A stretch of DNA of 64,000 nucleotides. It comes from Nostocales cyanobacterium HT-58-2 (lineage in GTDB: Bacteria > Cyanobacteriota > Cyanobacteriia > Cyanobacteriales > Nostocaceae). The stretch is taken from assembly GCA_002163975.1 (NCBI GenBank), contig CP019636.1:1959001-2023000 (forward strand). Direction: 5' to 3'. The notes under the pieces are model-generated. The model saw only the letters and a list, made by a program, of their open reading frames with translations, did no database searches and was not told the DNA's origin. Shown piece after piece: positions 46,369-56,163 of the stretch. Made by a program: the position numbers and the translations under genes. Positions within the stretch are counted from its first letter, which is position 1; every line of letters begins with the position of its first letter.

Positions 46369-48051
46369 TTAAATTCCGTGACTTTTCCCTATAACCCAAT
46401 GACGCCGGAAAAAACGGGATAAAGCAGACTCTTCTAAAGATAGATAAATTGGGCGTCCATGGGGACAGGTACGGGGGCTGCGTGTGCGTTGCCATTGATC
46501 TAGTAATGTTTGCATTTCTTGCAAACTTAGGGGAGTCCCATTACGAATAGCACTACGACAGGCGACGGCGACTTGTGCTGCTTGCAAGTCACCTCCCCAA
46601 CTGAGTTCTAACATTGCATCTGCGCAGTCGTCTCGCTGCTGAAGAAGTGCAGGTACGCTGCGAACTGCCCAAAGTTTTTCACCAAAAGGTTCTATATCTA
46701 AACCAATGCGTTGCAGTTGCGATACCTGCACTGGAGATAATTGATAAAGAATGACGGGAGGTTCGATGGGAATAATTTTCCAATTGTCGCACAATTGCTC
46801 GTACAAAACTCGTTCATGGGCAATGTGCTGCTCCACTAACCACATTCCACCTGGATGTTCTGCCACGATGTAGGTGTTATTGACTTGAGCAACAGCTTTG
46901 AGGTTGTAGGGTGTTGTGTTGTCTTCCGTGGGAATGGAACGATTGACATTGTATCCGCCTTTTTCTTCTGCGGCTTTGAGTAATTGACTCACTCGCGATG
47001 TGTGAACAGCTTCTTTCACAGAAGTAGAATTGATGCGGAGTGCTTGCTCGATCGCCTGAGAAATTTGTTCTTGCCAATGACTCAGTTGGTTGAGATAAAT
47101 TTCTGTTTTGGCTGGGTTGCGGTTCCAGTTGATATGCTCTGGGGAAATAAATAGATGTAGGAAACAGACTGGATAGCGATCGCGGGGTAATGTGCGGTGA
47201 AATCCTGACAGGATAGTTTGCTCTAATTCCGAGGATTTCACAATTCGTCCGTTCACAGCAACCCGCACCCAGTCTGGACGATGACGATGACAGCGATCAG
47301 GTAATCCCATGACTAAATGGAGTCCTGATGTTTGAATTTTGCTCTGTGAGTTCTCTGGGTTGGGTATTTCTCGTTTTAACTCTTGTAGGTCAGCTTCTTT
47401 GACCTGATGTAGAATCTGAGGTAGCAGTTGTCCTATTGAAGCGGCGGGACACAAAGTAAACCACTCCCGGTCATTTTGCCATAATTGCCAGGTGACATGA
47501 GGATGACATAAGGCGATTTGATAAATTGTTGCTTGCACTGCTTTCATTTGCTGTGCTAAGGTTGGCAACGCCTCACGACGACCTGAACAATTTCCAAAGA
47601 GATTTGAGACTGTTACAACAGTACCAGGGGCGATCGCAGCGGCTTCTACGTACACAGTTTCTCCTGCGTAGCCATACACAACCCGCCACCCGCAATCTCC
47701 ACCTCGCGAACGACTTAATATTTCTAAATCTGCCAGAGTCGTCAAACTGTGCAATGCTTCTCCACGAAACCCCAAACTGGTAATTTTCCACAAATCCGCA
47801 CAATTACGAATTTTACTGGTGCTATGTGCTGTTGCTGCTGTGTGCAAATCATCTATGCTCATTCCGCAACCATTATCTGCCACACGCACACGCCATTGTT
47901 GGGGCCATAGGGAAATAACGATACGTGTCGCACCTGCGTCTAGGGAATTTTCTACCAATTCCCGTACCACAGAGGCTAAACAGTCAATGACCTCTCCGGC
48001 TGTAATTAGATGTACGACTTCTGCTGGTAAGGCTTGAATAGTTGACACCAT
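46369..48051 (-). CDS. mutL: DNA mismatch repair protein MutL
   Basis: 560 residues. The GHKL ATPase part is intact: ELVENSLDAGA (31-41), DNGCGM (59-64), TAHSTSKI (74-81) and GFRGEAL (94-100). The C-terminal dimerisation and endonuclease part has VEQHIAHERVLYEQL in place of the usual DQHAxxERxxYE motif (Asp replaced by Glu and Ala by Ile), while CRSAIRNGTPLS and CPHGRP (near the end) are kept. MutL couples mismatch recognition by MutS to strand cutting and repair. The start MVSTIQALPAEVVHLITAGE is usual. It is not next to mutS. Confidence 0.96.
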   Translation of the reverse strand: MVSTIQALPAEVVHLITAGEVIDCLASVVRELVENSLDAGATRIVISLWPQQWRVRVADNGCGMSIDDLHTAATAHSTSKIRNCADLWKITSLGFRGEALHSLTTLADLEILSRSRGGDCGWRVVYGYAGETVYVEAAAIAPGTVVTVSNLFGNCSGRREALPTLAQQMKAVQATIYQIALCHPHVTWQLWQNDREWFTLCPAASIGQLLPQILHQVKEADLQELKREIPNPENSQSKIQTSGLHLVMGLPDRCHRHRPDWVRVAVNGRIVKSSELEQTILSGFHRTLPRDRYPVCFLHLFISPEHINWNRNPAKTEIYLNQLSHWQEQISQAIEQALRINSTSVKEAVHTSRVSQLLKAAEEKGGYNVNRSIPTEDNTTPYNLKAVAQVNNTYIVAEHPGGMWLVEQHIAHERVLYEQLCDNWKIIPIEPPVILYQLSPVQVSQLQRIGLDIEPFGEKLWAVRSVPALLQQRDDCADAMLELSWGGDLQAAQVAVACRSAIRNGTPLSLQEMQTLLDQWQRTRSPRTCPHGRPIYLSLEESALSRFFRRHWVIGKSHGI

Positions 48052-48180
48052 AATTTACAGTGTAGAGGACGAGTCACTCCCTTTGGAGGAAGTAAAAATT
48101 CACGTATTATAAATTTATAATTAAAATCCTCGTGTCTTAATACTTTCCTGGCGGCGTTGTATAAAGTCAGGATAAAAAAT

Positions 48181-48249
48181 GAACCGCAAAGACGCAAAGT
48201 ACGCGAAGTGATTCAGCTTTCTTTGTGTACTTTGTGTCCTTTGTGGTTC
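48181..48249. repeat. Inverted repeat of the GCAAAGACGCAAAG type
   Basis: GAACCGCAAAGACGCAAAGT at the left matches, imperfectly, the reverse complement of CTTTGTGTCCTTTGTGGTTC at the right. It is a dispersed cyanobacterial repeat; a fragment of the same phrase is found inside the large glycosyltransferase gene at about 16222-16240. Confidence 0.7.
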
Positions 48250-48318
48250 GTTATTTTACCCTGCTTGCCTTGGCTTGACAGAGTACTATCAGGTTTTCAC
48301 CAAACCGTCGCGACTCAC

Positions 48319-51306
48319 TTATTCTGCTCCCTCAATTGGAGCAAAACCTTGACGCTGAATATTCTCCGTCACTGTACGCGGTTCGAGGAATTGTAACAAG
48401 TAATCTGGCCCCCCAGCCTTAGAACCAACTCCAGAAAGCTTGAAACCACCAAACGGTTGACGTGCAACTATAGCACCCGTAATATTACGGTTAATGTATA
48501 AGTTTCCAACTTCAAACTCTTCTTGTGCCTTTTCAATATGCGAAGGAGTTCTGGAATAAAGTCCTCCAGTTAAGGCATAGTTGGTACCATTAGCAACATC
48601 TAACGCCTCCTTAAAGTTTTTGACCTTAATCACCGCTACCACTGGACCAAAAATTTCTTGTTGGGCAATGATTGCATTTGGTGACACATCTGTAAAGACA
48701 ACAGGACCAATAAAATACCCGTTATCTGGTGCTGGCATTTCTAAAGCAACTTTTGCTTCTGCCTTACCCTTTTCGATATACTCGCGGATGCGGCTATAGG
48801 CATTAGCATCAATGACTGGTCCAACTTGCGTGCTGGGTAACTCTGTTGCACCAATATTCAACGATTTTGTCGCTTCTACAAACCGCTGCACAAAGTTATC
48901 GTATATCGGTTCGAGCACCACCACCCGCGAACAAGCAGAACATTTTTGTCCACTATAACTAAATGCTGACTGCACCACACCAACAACAGCCTGGTCTAAA
49001 TCAGCACTCTCATCTACAATTATGGCATTTTTGCCACCCATCTCTGCAATCACCCGTTTCATATGCTTCTGTCCGGGTTTGAGAATTGCTGCTTCTGCGT
49101 AAATCCGACAGCCAACTTCCTGTGAACCAGTAAAAGCAATGACATGAGTATCTGGGTGATTTACCAGATAAGCACCGACTTGGGAACCCTTACCAGGAAC
49201 GTATTGAAAGACACCTTTGGGTATTCCAGCATCTACCAAAACTTCTGTGAGTTTCGCTGCAATCACAGAAGATGTTTCTGCTGGTTTTAGCAAAGTACAA
49301 TTTCCAGTCACTAAAGCTGCAACTGTCATCCCTGTGGCGATCGCCAGGGGAAAATTCCAAGGAGAAATCACCACAGCAATTCCCCGAGGCTGGTAAATAT
49401 ATCGATTCGTCTCCCCTGCAACGTCGTAATTGTATCCCTGATCTAATCGTTCGATCTCGTCAGCGTAGTAGCGACAGAAGTCTATCGCCTCGGAAACCTC
49501 AGCATCAGCTTCCCGCACTGGTTTCCCAACTTCTAAAACAATCCAAGCCGAAAGTTCAGCACGGCGTTGTTCCATCAAGTCAGCAGCTTTGTGCAATATC
49601 CCGGCGCGTTCTCTTGCGGGTGTTTTGCGCCAACCAGGAAACGCAGCTTTTGCGGCTTGCATCGCCTGTTCTGCTTGTTCAACACTGATGAGTCCGACTT
49701 TACCAACCACTTCGCTGAAATTCGAGGGGTTGACGGAATCTATAAAGACTTCAGTATTTGTATACTCTCCATTGATGAGAGGAAGATAAGTGTTACCTAG
49801 CTGTTGGCGGACAGCTTGAAAAGCTTGAGCAGCTTTTCTTCTTTCCTCCTCTTCAGCATAATCTGTATCAGCGGCACCAGAGAATCCCTCTTCAGTTCCC
49901 TCTGCAAGCGAGGGGGAAGCAACAGAAATAGACTCCACAACTGGTGGTGCTAGCAGTTCCTCTACGGGACGATTTTCCATATTTTGCCGTAAGAAGGAAC
50001 TATTGGCAGTATTTTCTAGCAAGCGACGAATCAGATACGCCATTCCTGGAAGCAGTTCCCCATAGGGACAGTAAACTCGGACGCGATAACCTCTATCAAC
50101 CAACGCTTTTGCTATTTTATCCCCCATACCGTAGAGGACTTGCATTTCAAAGCTACGGCGGGGGACATTTAAACTGTCAGCTATTGCTATTGCATGAGCT
50201 TGCGATCGCACATTATGACTACCAATCGCAGAATACACATATTCATAATTTTCTAGCAATAATTGAGTTATCACCTCAAAATTTGCATCTGTCGCTACTT
50301 TGTCGTTGTACACTGGCTGTTGCCAATGCTTCTGTTCGGCTTTGATGGTTTCTTGATCCCAGTATGCGCCTTTTACCAAACGAATTGTCACTGGATAACC
50401 ACGTTGTTTTGCCCAAGCAATCAAGTCTCGTGCATCTTGTTCGCTGCCGCGCAGATATGCTTGTATTGTCATACCAATATCTGTACGAGTGCGAAACTCC
50501 TCTTCCATCAACAGTTTTTTGAGGATGCTGAAAATCAGGTCTTTGTAAGCATACTGTTCCATGTCAAAATGAACAGAAGCGCCTAACTCTTTGGCACGAC
50601 GCAAAAGGATACGAATGCGATCGCTCACCCGCTCTTCACTACCCTTAGCATCCAAGGGGTCAAACTGTGAGTAAAACGCCGTTAACTTTACAGAAACCTG
50701 GACTTTTGGCAATGGCTGTCCATCTGCTTCGTCAATTAAGGGAACTGGCGTCCAACTCTTCGATGCGTCCACCAGTTGTTGCATCAAATCTAGATAGCGT
50801 TGCAAATAAGACTGCGCCTCGGCTTCGGTAATCACCGCTTCTCCTAGTAAGTCTACGGTGAAAGCCATTTTTTCCTTACGCAGTCGTTCAATAGTCTTTA
50901 GCGCTTGTTTAATATTTTCTCCAGAAATATATTTATGAGCTAATGTTTCTACACCTGTGGAAACAGTTGTGGCAGCAACTTGCCCTGGCATAGAATCAGG
51001 GTTAGCAAAGTTTAGCATTCCCTTCAAGGCTGCAGGGAGTTCTACCGACTCATCGCCCAGATATTCTTGTAAATGGGCTGCAATTTCTGGTTTACTACGT
51101 AAAGCAGGAAGAGTGTCAATAAAACGAAACAGTTGCACCCGCAATCCTGGATTACTCATCGCCCAAGCCAGTAACTTATCATCCCAGCGCATCTGCTCCC
51201 GTAACGCACCGAAGAACGAACGATTTTCCTGTGTCGCTGCGAGAAGTTGTTTAGCGATTTCTTGAGTTTTCGCTTCGTAGGTGCTTGTTTTGACTTGTAA
51301 TACCAC
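48319..51306 (-). CDS. putA: Bifunctional proline dehydrogenase / glutamate-semialdehyde dehydrogenase (PutA)
   Basis: 995 residues from GTG 51306 (VVLQVKTSTYEAKTQEIAKQ). AAGGAG lies 10 nt upstream of it but only 1-2 nt from the TTG at 51315, which decides the start. Residues 60-450 are the FAD-dependent proline dehydrogenase barrel (VQVSVKLTAFYSQFDPLDAK, TIRLVKGAYWDQETI, FEMQVLYGMGD with RRL-x-ENTANSSFLRQ). Residues 520-985 are the NAD-dependent dehydrogenase (ISPWNFPLAIATGM, FTGSQEVG, AEMGGKNAIIVDESADLDQA and catalytic Cys in SGQKCSACSR). Together they oxidise proline to glutamate. No DNA-binding N-terminus, so it is not the autoregulatory type. Confidence 0.96.
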   Translation of the reverse strand: MVLQVKTSTYEAKTQEIAKQLLAATQENRSFFGALREQMRWDDKLLAWAMSNPGLRVQLFRFIDTLPALRSKPEIAAHLQEYLGDESVELPAALKGMLNFANPDSMPGQVAATTVSTGVETLAHKYISGENIKQALKTIERLRKEKMAFTVDLLGEAVITEAEAQSYLQRYLDLMQQLVDASKSWTPVPLIDEADGQPLPKVQVSVKLTAFYSQFDPLDAKGSEERVSDRIRILLRRAKELGASVHFDMEQYAYKDLIFSILKKLLMEEEFRTRTDIGMTIQAYLRGSEQDARDLIAWAKQRGYPVTIRLVKGAYWDQETIKAEQKHWQQPVYNDKVATDANFEVITQLLLENYEYVYSAIGSHNVRSQAHAIAIADSLNVPRRSFEMQVLYGMGDKIAKALVDRGYRVRVYCPYGELLPGMAYLIRRLLENTANSSFLRQNMENRPVEELLAPPVVESISVASPSLAEGTEEGFSGAADTDYAEEEERRKAAQAFQAVRQQLGNTYLPLINGEYTNTEVFIDSVNPSNFSEVVGKVGLISVEQAEQAMQAAKAAFPGWRKTPARERAGILHKAADLMEQRRAELSAWIVLEVGKPVREADAEVSEAIDFCRYYADEIERLDQGYNYDVAGETNRYIYQPRGIAVVISPWNFPLAIATGMTVAALVTGNCTLLKPAETSSVIAAKLTEVLVDAGIPKGVFQYVPGKGSQVGAYLVNHPDTHVIAFTGSQEVGCRIYAEAAILKPGQKHMKRVIAEMGGKNAIIVDESADLDQAVVGVVQSAFSYSGQKCSACSRVVVLEPIYDNFVQRFVEATKSLNIGATELPSTQVGPVIDANAYSRIREYIEKGKAEAKVALEMPAPDNGYFIGPVVFTDVSPNAIIAQQEIFGPVVAVIKVKNFKEALDVANGTNYALTGGLYSRTPSHIEKAQEEFEVGNLYINRNITGAIVARQPFGGFKLSGVGSKAGGPDYLLQFLEPRTVTENIQRQGFAPIEGAE

Positions 51307-51635
51307 TGATAACAAACTCCTTATTCAAGGCAAGGCTTCATTATATACAGCCTGTCCCTTCTATTGTGGCTTTTGGATTGTGTTCCTACCAGTTCCCAAA
51401 TATCGCAATTTAAATTTGTACAACTTTAATGAAGCACCCTTCCCCACATCTCCATAGCAGCAAGTGTGAAAATTTTGGGAAGATGTTGACCAACTATCCC
51501 TACTAATACAATTCTATGTCAGATTGCACATTATCGCCCTCAGGCTGGAAGCTTGGCGCGATACAAACAAAACCTACCTCCGCAAGTTTATTTTATTTAT
51601 GCATCTTTAAAAAGAATTGGTATTAGTAACAAGTG
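51307..51635. other. Intergenic region, no gene
   Basis: About 330 bp between the stop of the glycosyltransferase at 51636 and the start of putA; it should hold the putA promoter and the end of the glycosyltransferase operon. No hairpin with a T-run is evident. Confidence 0.45.
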
Positions 51636-52799
51636 CTATAGTGGGAAACCTTGGTGACTGCTTGCTGATGTTCTGACTATCTCGGCTAAGTTTTTGAGAT
51701 TAGCTTTGCGTTCTCTCATCTGTGGAGTGGTATTAAGTCCTACCGTTGCCAAAATTGCTTCCCAACGGTATACCCAATCATGCCTAAGTAGGGAGTTAAT
51801 AATATTGTTTTTACGTATTCTTTCTTGGTACTCAGACTGCACGTCTAGATGAGATATTATATCAGCTATATTCGAGCAATCAAATAGAATTTCAATCACA
51901 GCATCCAACCAATCAAAGTTGCTAGTAAAATCCTCACATTTTGGAGCAACACCTAACATGATTGTTCCGCCTGCAGCTCCTTCAAAGAAGCGTGGTCCAA
52001 CTTCTTCTTGAGGATTGGTTTGACCAGTTAAATCAAATTTTGCTTTATTGACTATCATGTAACGGCTCCTCTCCACAAGATTTGCATAAAGATTCCGATG
52101 ATAACGATAGTCTGTCATATATAAGTCTTTAATAGTATCGTAGATATAGAAAAATTTCTTCTGTTCTACGAGTTCTAGTAAAGCATTATGAGTGACTGCT
52201 GAACGCCGTCCAACATTTAAAACATCAATACAGCGGTAAAGGTCACGGAGATAAGGACAGAATTTTAAAGCATCAACACCATAGGGAATTGAGTAACAAG
52301 GGCGCTGAATAATATCAGCGACTTGATTCATGCTAGAACTAAAGTTCATGAAAATATAATCAAAATCTTTGAGAAGCTGTAGTTGAACGAGCCAATCATC
52401 AATATCTTTTGCCCAGATTTCATCTAGCCAACAAACAGCATAGCGGCACTTTTTCCGCCAGCCTTCTATAGAATTTAAAATCAAAACATCTTGGATTGAT
52501 TGACAAAACATGAAAAATAAATCATATTCTTCATCTACTTCAAATTTATAGTTGAATAACGATTTTATTAGTCTACTCTTTTTAAATATTTTAGCTGCAC
52601 CGTTAGCTAACTTATTAGTTACCTTGAAAAGAGTAGGATTTAAGGATGGTGTAATTAAATCAACTGTGTCACAAGCACAAATAATATCCTCAAATTCATA
52701 GGGTCCAGAGCGAGAAACATGAAGTTTTAGATTCCGCATCGATACTAATAATACCCGTGATACTTCATGGAGAGGGGAAGTTATGTTTTGTGACTTCAT
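51636..52799 (-). CDS. Putative glycosyltransferase (GT1/CgeB-like)
   Basis: 387 residues. The Rossmann-type halves of a GT-B fold are suggested by YDLFFMFCQSIQDVLIL, FDYIFMNFSSSMNQVADII, CYSIPYGVDALKF, IDVLNVGRRSAVTHNALL and QTNPQEEVGPRFFEGAAGGT. The last, with E in PRFFEG, resembles the family's C-terminal signature (E-x7-E). It looks cytoplasmic. The acceptor is unknown. It follows the other glycosyltransferase gene by 30 bp on the same strand, so they are likely an operon with the GMC gene upstream. Confidence 0.7.
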   Translation of the reverse strand: MKSQNITSPLHEVSRVLLVSMRNLKLHVSRSGPYEFEDIICACDTVDLITPSLNPTLFKVTNKLANGAAKIFKKSRLIKSLFNYKFEVDEEYDLFFMFCQSIQDVLILNSIEGWRKKCRYAVCWLDEIWAKDIDDWLVQLQLLKDFDYIFMNFSSSMNQVADIIQRPCYSIPYGVDALKFCPYLRDLYRCIDVLNVGRRSAVTHNALLELVEQKKFFYIYDTIKDLYMTDYRYHRNLYANLVERSRYMIVNKAKFDLTGQTNPQEEVGPRFFEGAAGGTIMLGVAPKCEDFTSNFDWLDAVIEILFDCSNIADIISHLDVQSEYQERIRKNNIINSLLRHDWVYRWEAILATVGLNTTPQMRERKANLKNLAEIVRTSASSHQGFPL

Positions 52800-52829
52800 G
52801 GCACTCTAATATTCAATAATCTGACAGCT

Positions 52830-53969
52830 TCACATAGGATGAGGTTCAGGGTGTAGATATGATTTTTTTCTTTTCAAACACACTAATTTGGAATTATTGA
52901 TACTCCCAAATGTAGAGGTGAGTTTTGTAACCAAAGCTTGAGTGTAGTTATGATGATTGAACTGGTTGACTACCAGCTCATAACCTCGCTGAGCCTGAGT
53001 AGAAGCCTTTTTAGGCTCATCTAACAGCTTGACAATGGCTTGCTTCAATCCGACAGGGTCACCGGGATTCACACCAGTGACAATACCTGCATCAATCAAA
53101 TCGCCAATAATTCCCGACGAACGGGTTATGATGACAGGTCGCCGACAAGCCATGGCTTCAAACAGAGTGGTGAGCCCGGCTTGAAAATCATTTTCAAAAA
53201 GGCTGATGACAACTACATCGGAATCGCGGTAAAGCTGCACCAACTCACACCAATCGTAAAAGCGATATGACATATGACTTGGCATCACTTCTTTTGGGAA
53301 TGCTCGTTTTACTGCCTTCACGTCCGGTGAAAAAGTGCAAATCTTCACATCGACATTTAAATCTTGAGTTGCATCAGCCAAAGTTCGATAATCCCGTTTT
53401 TCCAAACCTCTACTTCCAATCACCGGACGCCGCTTTTGGGGTGAGGCTGGTCCTGGTGTAAAGAAGGATATGTCTGTAGGTGGTGCCTTAACGACTTGAC
53501 AAACACGTTTGTCCGGTAAGCACAGATAGTTGCGAAGAAAATCAGCTTGAACTGGGGAGTGAGTCATAAACAAATCAATCCAGTCTTGCACATTCAACAG
53601 TTTTAATGCCAAACGCCCCCGCAGTCGGTTAATGTTATGGACAAAGACAGCAATCTTAGGTGGCGCAACTTTTGCACGACAAAGCGCGGCAATGGGAAAG
53701 CCCACTTCTTCATCTGTACAAAATAAGACATCATCCCTTTGAAGTTGCTTACACAAAACGCGTGCCAGCGCCCAATGTTGTGGGCTGCCTATAATCTTGG
53801 AACAAATAATATCTAAAGGCGATATTGAATCTGTGATTGGTAGATGAACCTTTGCTTTCAAAAGCTGGCTCATATTCCACATCGCATGAACAGGACATTT
53901 GCCTGCTTGAGCATTTTGAGCTAGCAGTTCTAGGTCAGATTGATAGCTTAGAGCTATGTGATACCTCAA
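52830..53969 (-). CDS. Glycosyltransferase family 4-like protein
   Basis: 379 residues. A TTG start at 53969 is supported by AAAAGGAG 7-8 nt upstream. GT-B fold with ISLFENDFQAGLTTLFEAMA (E-x7-E motif) and CRRPVIITRSSGIIGDLI in the C-terminal nucleotide-sugar site; VGFPIAALCRAKVAPPKIAV FVHNINRLRG in the N-terminal half. It should transfer a sugar from a nucleotide donor with retention. It lies between the GMC oxidoreductase gene (76 bp) and the second glycosyltransferase gene (30 bp). Confidence 0.88.
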   Translation of the reverse strand: MRYHIALSYQSDLELLAQNAQAGKCPVHAMWNMSQLLKAKVHLPITDSISPLDIICSKIIGSPQHWALARVLCKQLQRDDVLFCTDEEVGFPIAALCRAKVAPPKIAVFVHNINRLRGRLALKLLNVQDWIDLFMTHSPVQADFLRNYLCLPDKRVCQVVKAPPTDISFFTPGPASPQKRRPVIGSRGLEKRDYRTLADATQDLNVDVKICTFSPDVKAVKRAFPKEVMPSHMSYRFYDWCELVQLYRDSDVVVISLFENDFQAGLTTLFEAMACRRPVIITRSSGIIGDLIDAGIVTGVNPGDPVGLKQAIVKLLDEPKKASTQAQRGYELVVNQFNHHNYTQALVTKLTSTFGSINNSKLVCLKRKKSYLHPEPHPM

Positions 53970-54044
53970 AATGTTGCTCCTTTTCAGCTTTTGTTATTTG
54001 CAATACGAGTAATAATTTCTTTCCCTTCTGAAGGATGTTTTTTG

Positions 54045-55715
54045 TCAATACTTAAGTACTACAGTCTTCTGTGCCATGACGGTTTTGACATGGTCTGCTA
54101 ACCTAATTGCTAAAGCAACTATGGAGAGTGTGGGATTAGCATATCCGCCTGTAGGAAACACAGAACTACCTGCGATGAATAGGTTGGAAACACCGTGAAC
54201 TTTACAATTTCGATCAACAACACCCTGCTTGGGATCGTCATGCATACGTGTCGTCCCCATGTGATGATGTGTACCAGGATGAATTAATTTCGGTAGGTTT
54301 CCATCGCGTTCAATTTCTAACTGACCAATCCCAGCACAAGCAATCTCCTCTTTGAGGATGTCCTGTGCTCGCTTAATCGTGCGAATATCAATATCGCTCC
54401 AGCGCCAGTTTAACTTCACTTTCTGACGATTAAGGCGATCGCGATCACCACTCAGCGTTATCCGGTTATCTGGATCGGGTGCTTGTTCAGTTTGATGTAG
54501 GACTTCAAACCGACTAAATCTTTGTTCGTTATCTTGAAGATATGACCAACCACCCCAAGCAAGACTAGGAAGAAACGGTTGATGTTTGATGAGTGCCCTG
54601 TAAGCAGCAGGTAAGATATAGTCAAGACCAAGAACGACATTGTTTAAGAGTTTGAGGCTATTTTTCTGGACTTGTGAATCGTTTATACTCGTAAGCAGTG
54701 TTTTTAGCGAATTGACTGCTTTTAACTGATATGGTTTAGGAATAGGAAAGAGCAATGCACTGATATTAAGTAATTGTTCACGGCGCATGACTTCTTTCGT
54801 CAGGGTTAGTTTGCCCATAATTGGTATGTTTTTTACCCGCCGCAGGTCGTATAAAGCGGTCTTGTTGAAAATGTCTGGACTAGCAGGAATCAACTGACCG
54901 CAGCTGACCAAGGGATGATCCATAAAAAACCTACCCACCAGATCATTTTGATTGCCCAGCCCAGATGTTTGGGTTTTGTTTGATAGCAATAGTAAACGTG
55001 CGTTCTCAATGCCACCTGCAGCTAAAATAAAAACTTTTGCACGAACCCAAAATTCATTTCCTGATAAACAAGCGACTCGTAGGCGAGTTACAGTTTGAGC
55101 TGTTTCCTCGGTTTCAATCTCCATCAAGTTGGCGTTGAGATAGATAGTAACATTCTTAGCTTGCTTGAGTTCTTCACGATACTCATGGGTAAAGACAGCA
55201 CGGGGACCAAACTGAAATATGCTGGTGGTCACACGACTTTTGAAAGGTAACTGAGGAGTTTTCGCATTCTGCCAAACCTCGGCATCATAATCAAAAGCTC
55301 CCAGTTTGCAGACAACTTGAGCGCGTTGGTAAAACTGATCTAGATGAGATTTGTTGAAAGGCCAACCACTGTATGGTAGCCAGTCCCGTTTTTCAAAATC
55401 TATTGTATCTAGTGGTACGTACCTAACACCTATTTGGTTATCACCCAATCTAATTTTCCAGCTATTTGCTGTACCTCCAAACTGAAGACGGCGTTGGTCG
55501 TTCAGTGAGCCAAAAAGATTTCCTACACTTTCACCTTGACACAGTGACTGAGTCTTTGTGTCAAACTCAAGACCACCACTTTCTAAAAGACAAACGCGAA
55601 AGTTTGCCGAGGTAAATTCACGTGCTAAAGTGATGCCCGCTGGACCAGCGCCAACAATGCAAACATCAGTTTCGATACTTTCACCAGTAGGTAGTGTCTG
55701 TGCATTAATTAACAT
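54045..55715 (-). CDS. GMC-family FAD oxidoreductase
   Basis: 556 residues. CIVGAGPAGITLAREF (19-34) with GAGPAG is the FAD site; GNEFWVRAKVFILAAGGIEN and ARLLLLSN are typical of GMC enzymes. The C-terminus has HHMGTTRMHDDPKQGVVDRN and NLFIAGSSVFPTGGYANPTL, with the catalytic His and Asn (HH...NP) in place. Such enzymes oxidise alcohols or sugars or form lactones. It heads a run of three minus-strand genes with two glycosyltransferases, which hints at a glycan or glycolipid product. The substrate is unknown. Confidence 0.92.
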   Translation of the reverse strand: MLINAQTLPTGESIETDVCIVGAGPAGITLAREFTSANFRVCLLESGGLEFDTKTQSLCQGESVGNLFGSLNDQRRLQFGGTANSWKIRLGDNQIGVRYVPLDTIDFEKRDWLPYSGWPFNKSHLDQFYQRAQVVCKLGAFDYDAEVWQNAKTPQLPFKSRVTTSIFQFGPRAVFTHEYREELKQAKNVTIYLNANLMEIETEETAQTVTRLRVACLSGNEFWVRAKVFILAAGGIENARLLLLSNKTQTSGLGNQNDLVGRFFMDHPLVSCGQLIPASPDIFNKTALYDLRRVKNIPIMGKLTLTKEVMRREQLLNISALLFPIPKPYQLKAVNSLKTLLTSINDSQVQKNSLKLLNNVVLGLDYILPAAYRALIKHQPFLPSLAWGGWSYLQDNEQRFSRFEVLHQTEQAPDPDNRITLSGDRDRLNRQKVKLNWRWSDIDIRTIKRAQDILKEEIACAGIGQLEIERDGNLPKLIHPGTHHHMGTTRMHDDPKQGVVDRNCKVHGVSNLFIAGSSVFPTGGYANPTLSIVALAIRLADHVKTVMAQKTVVLKY

Positions 55716-56163
55716 TAGCTAATTCCATAAACATAATAATTGTTAGGAAATTGAATAAAATTCTTAGAAAGAAACACACAAACAGTTGGACAAAACTGTC
55801 ACATATGCCTGTCAAGAGGAAACTGAACTGATCCAGGAAATTTCAAGTCGGTTTCCAGCATTGTGTATTGGCGGTGTTGTACATCAATCTTCTGTTGCTA
55901 TATGTGAATTTACACTTTCCTTCTAATGAAGAGGTAACAAACAGATGTAAATTCTGTCGCAAAGTTGTGACATATTCGCAAAGATTTGTTAGTTCTGAAT
56001 TCACATTTTGTGAAGAATACGTAAAGTATACAATCCCTGGAGAAGTTGTGAGATATGTGTCCTTCCGTCAGTTGACATTAGCTTGCAACTTCTTCCTTGG
56101 TTGATATAGCTTGATAAAGTGGTTTACTATTAATGCTTCATAGAAAAGATCTTTGTCAGCCCA
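55716..56163. other. Intergenic region between GMC gene and two-component system
   Basis: 448 bp between divergent units; should contain both promoters. I see no clear -35/-10 pair, operator palindrome or small gene. A 78-codon plus-strand frame (55868) is not protein-like. Confidence 0.45.

Noticed and set aside
55868..56104. 78-codon plus-strand frame before the response regulator
   Set aside because: No ribosome binding site, odd composition, ends 60 bp before the true gene; likely chance.
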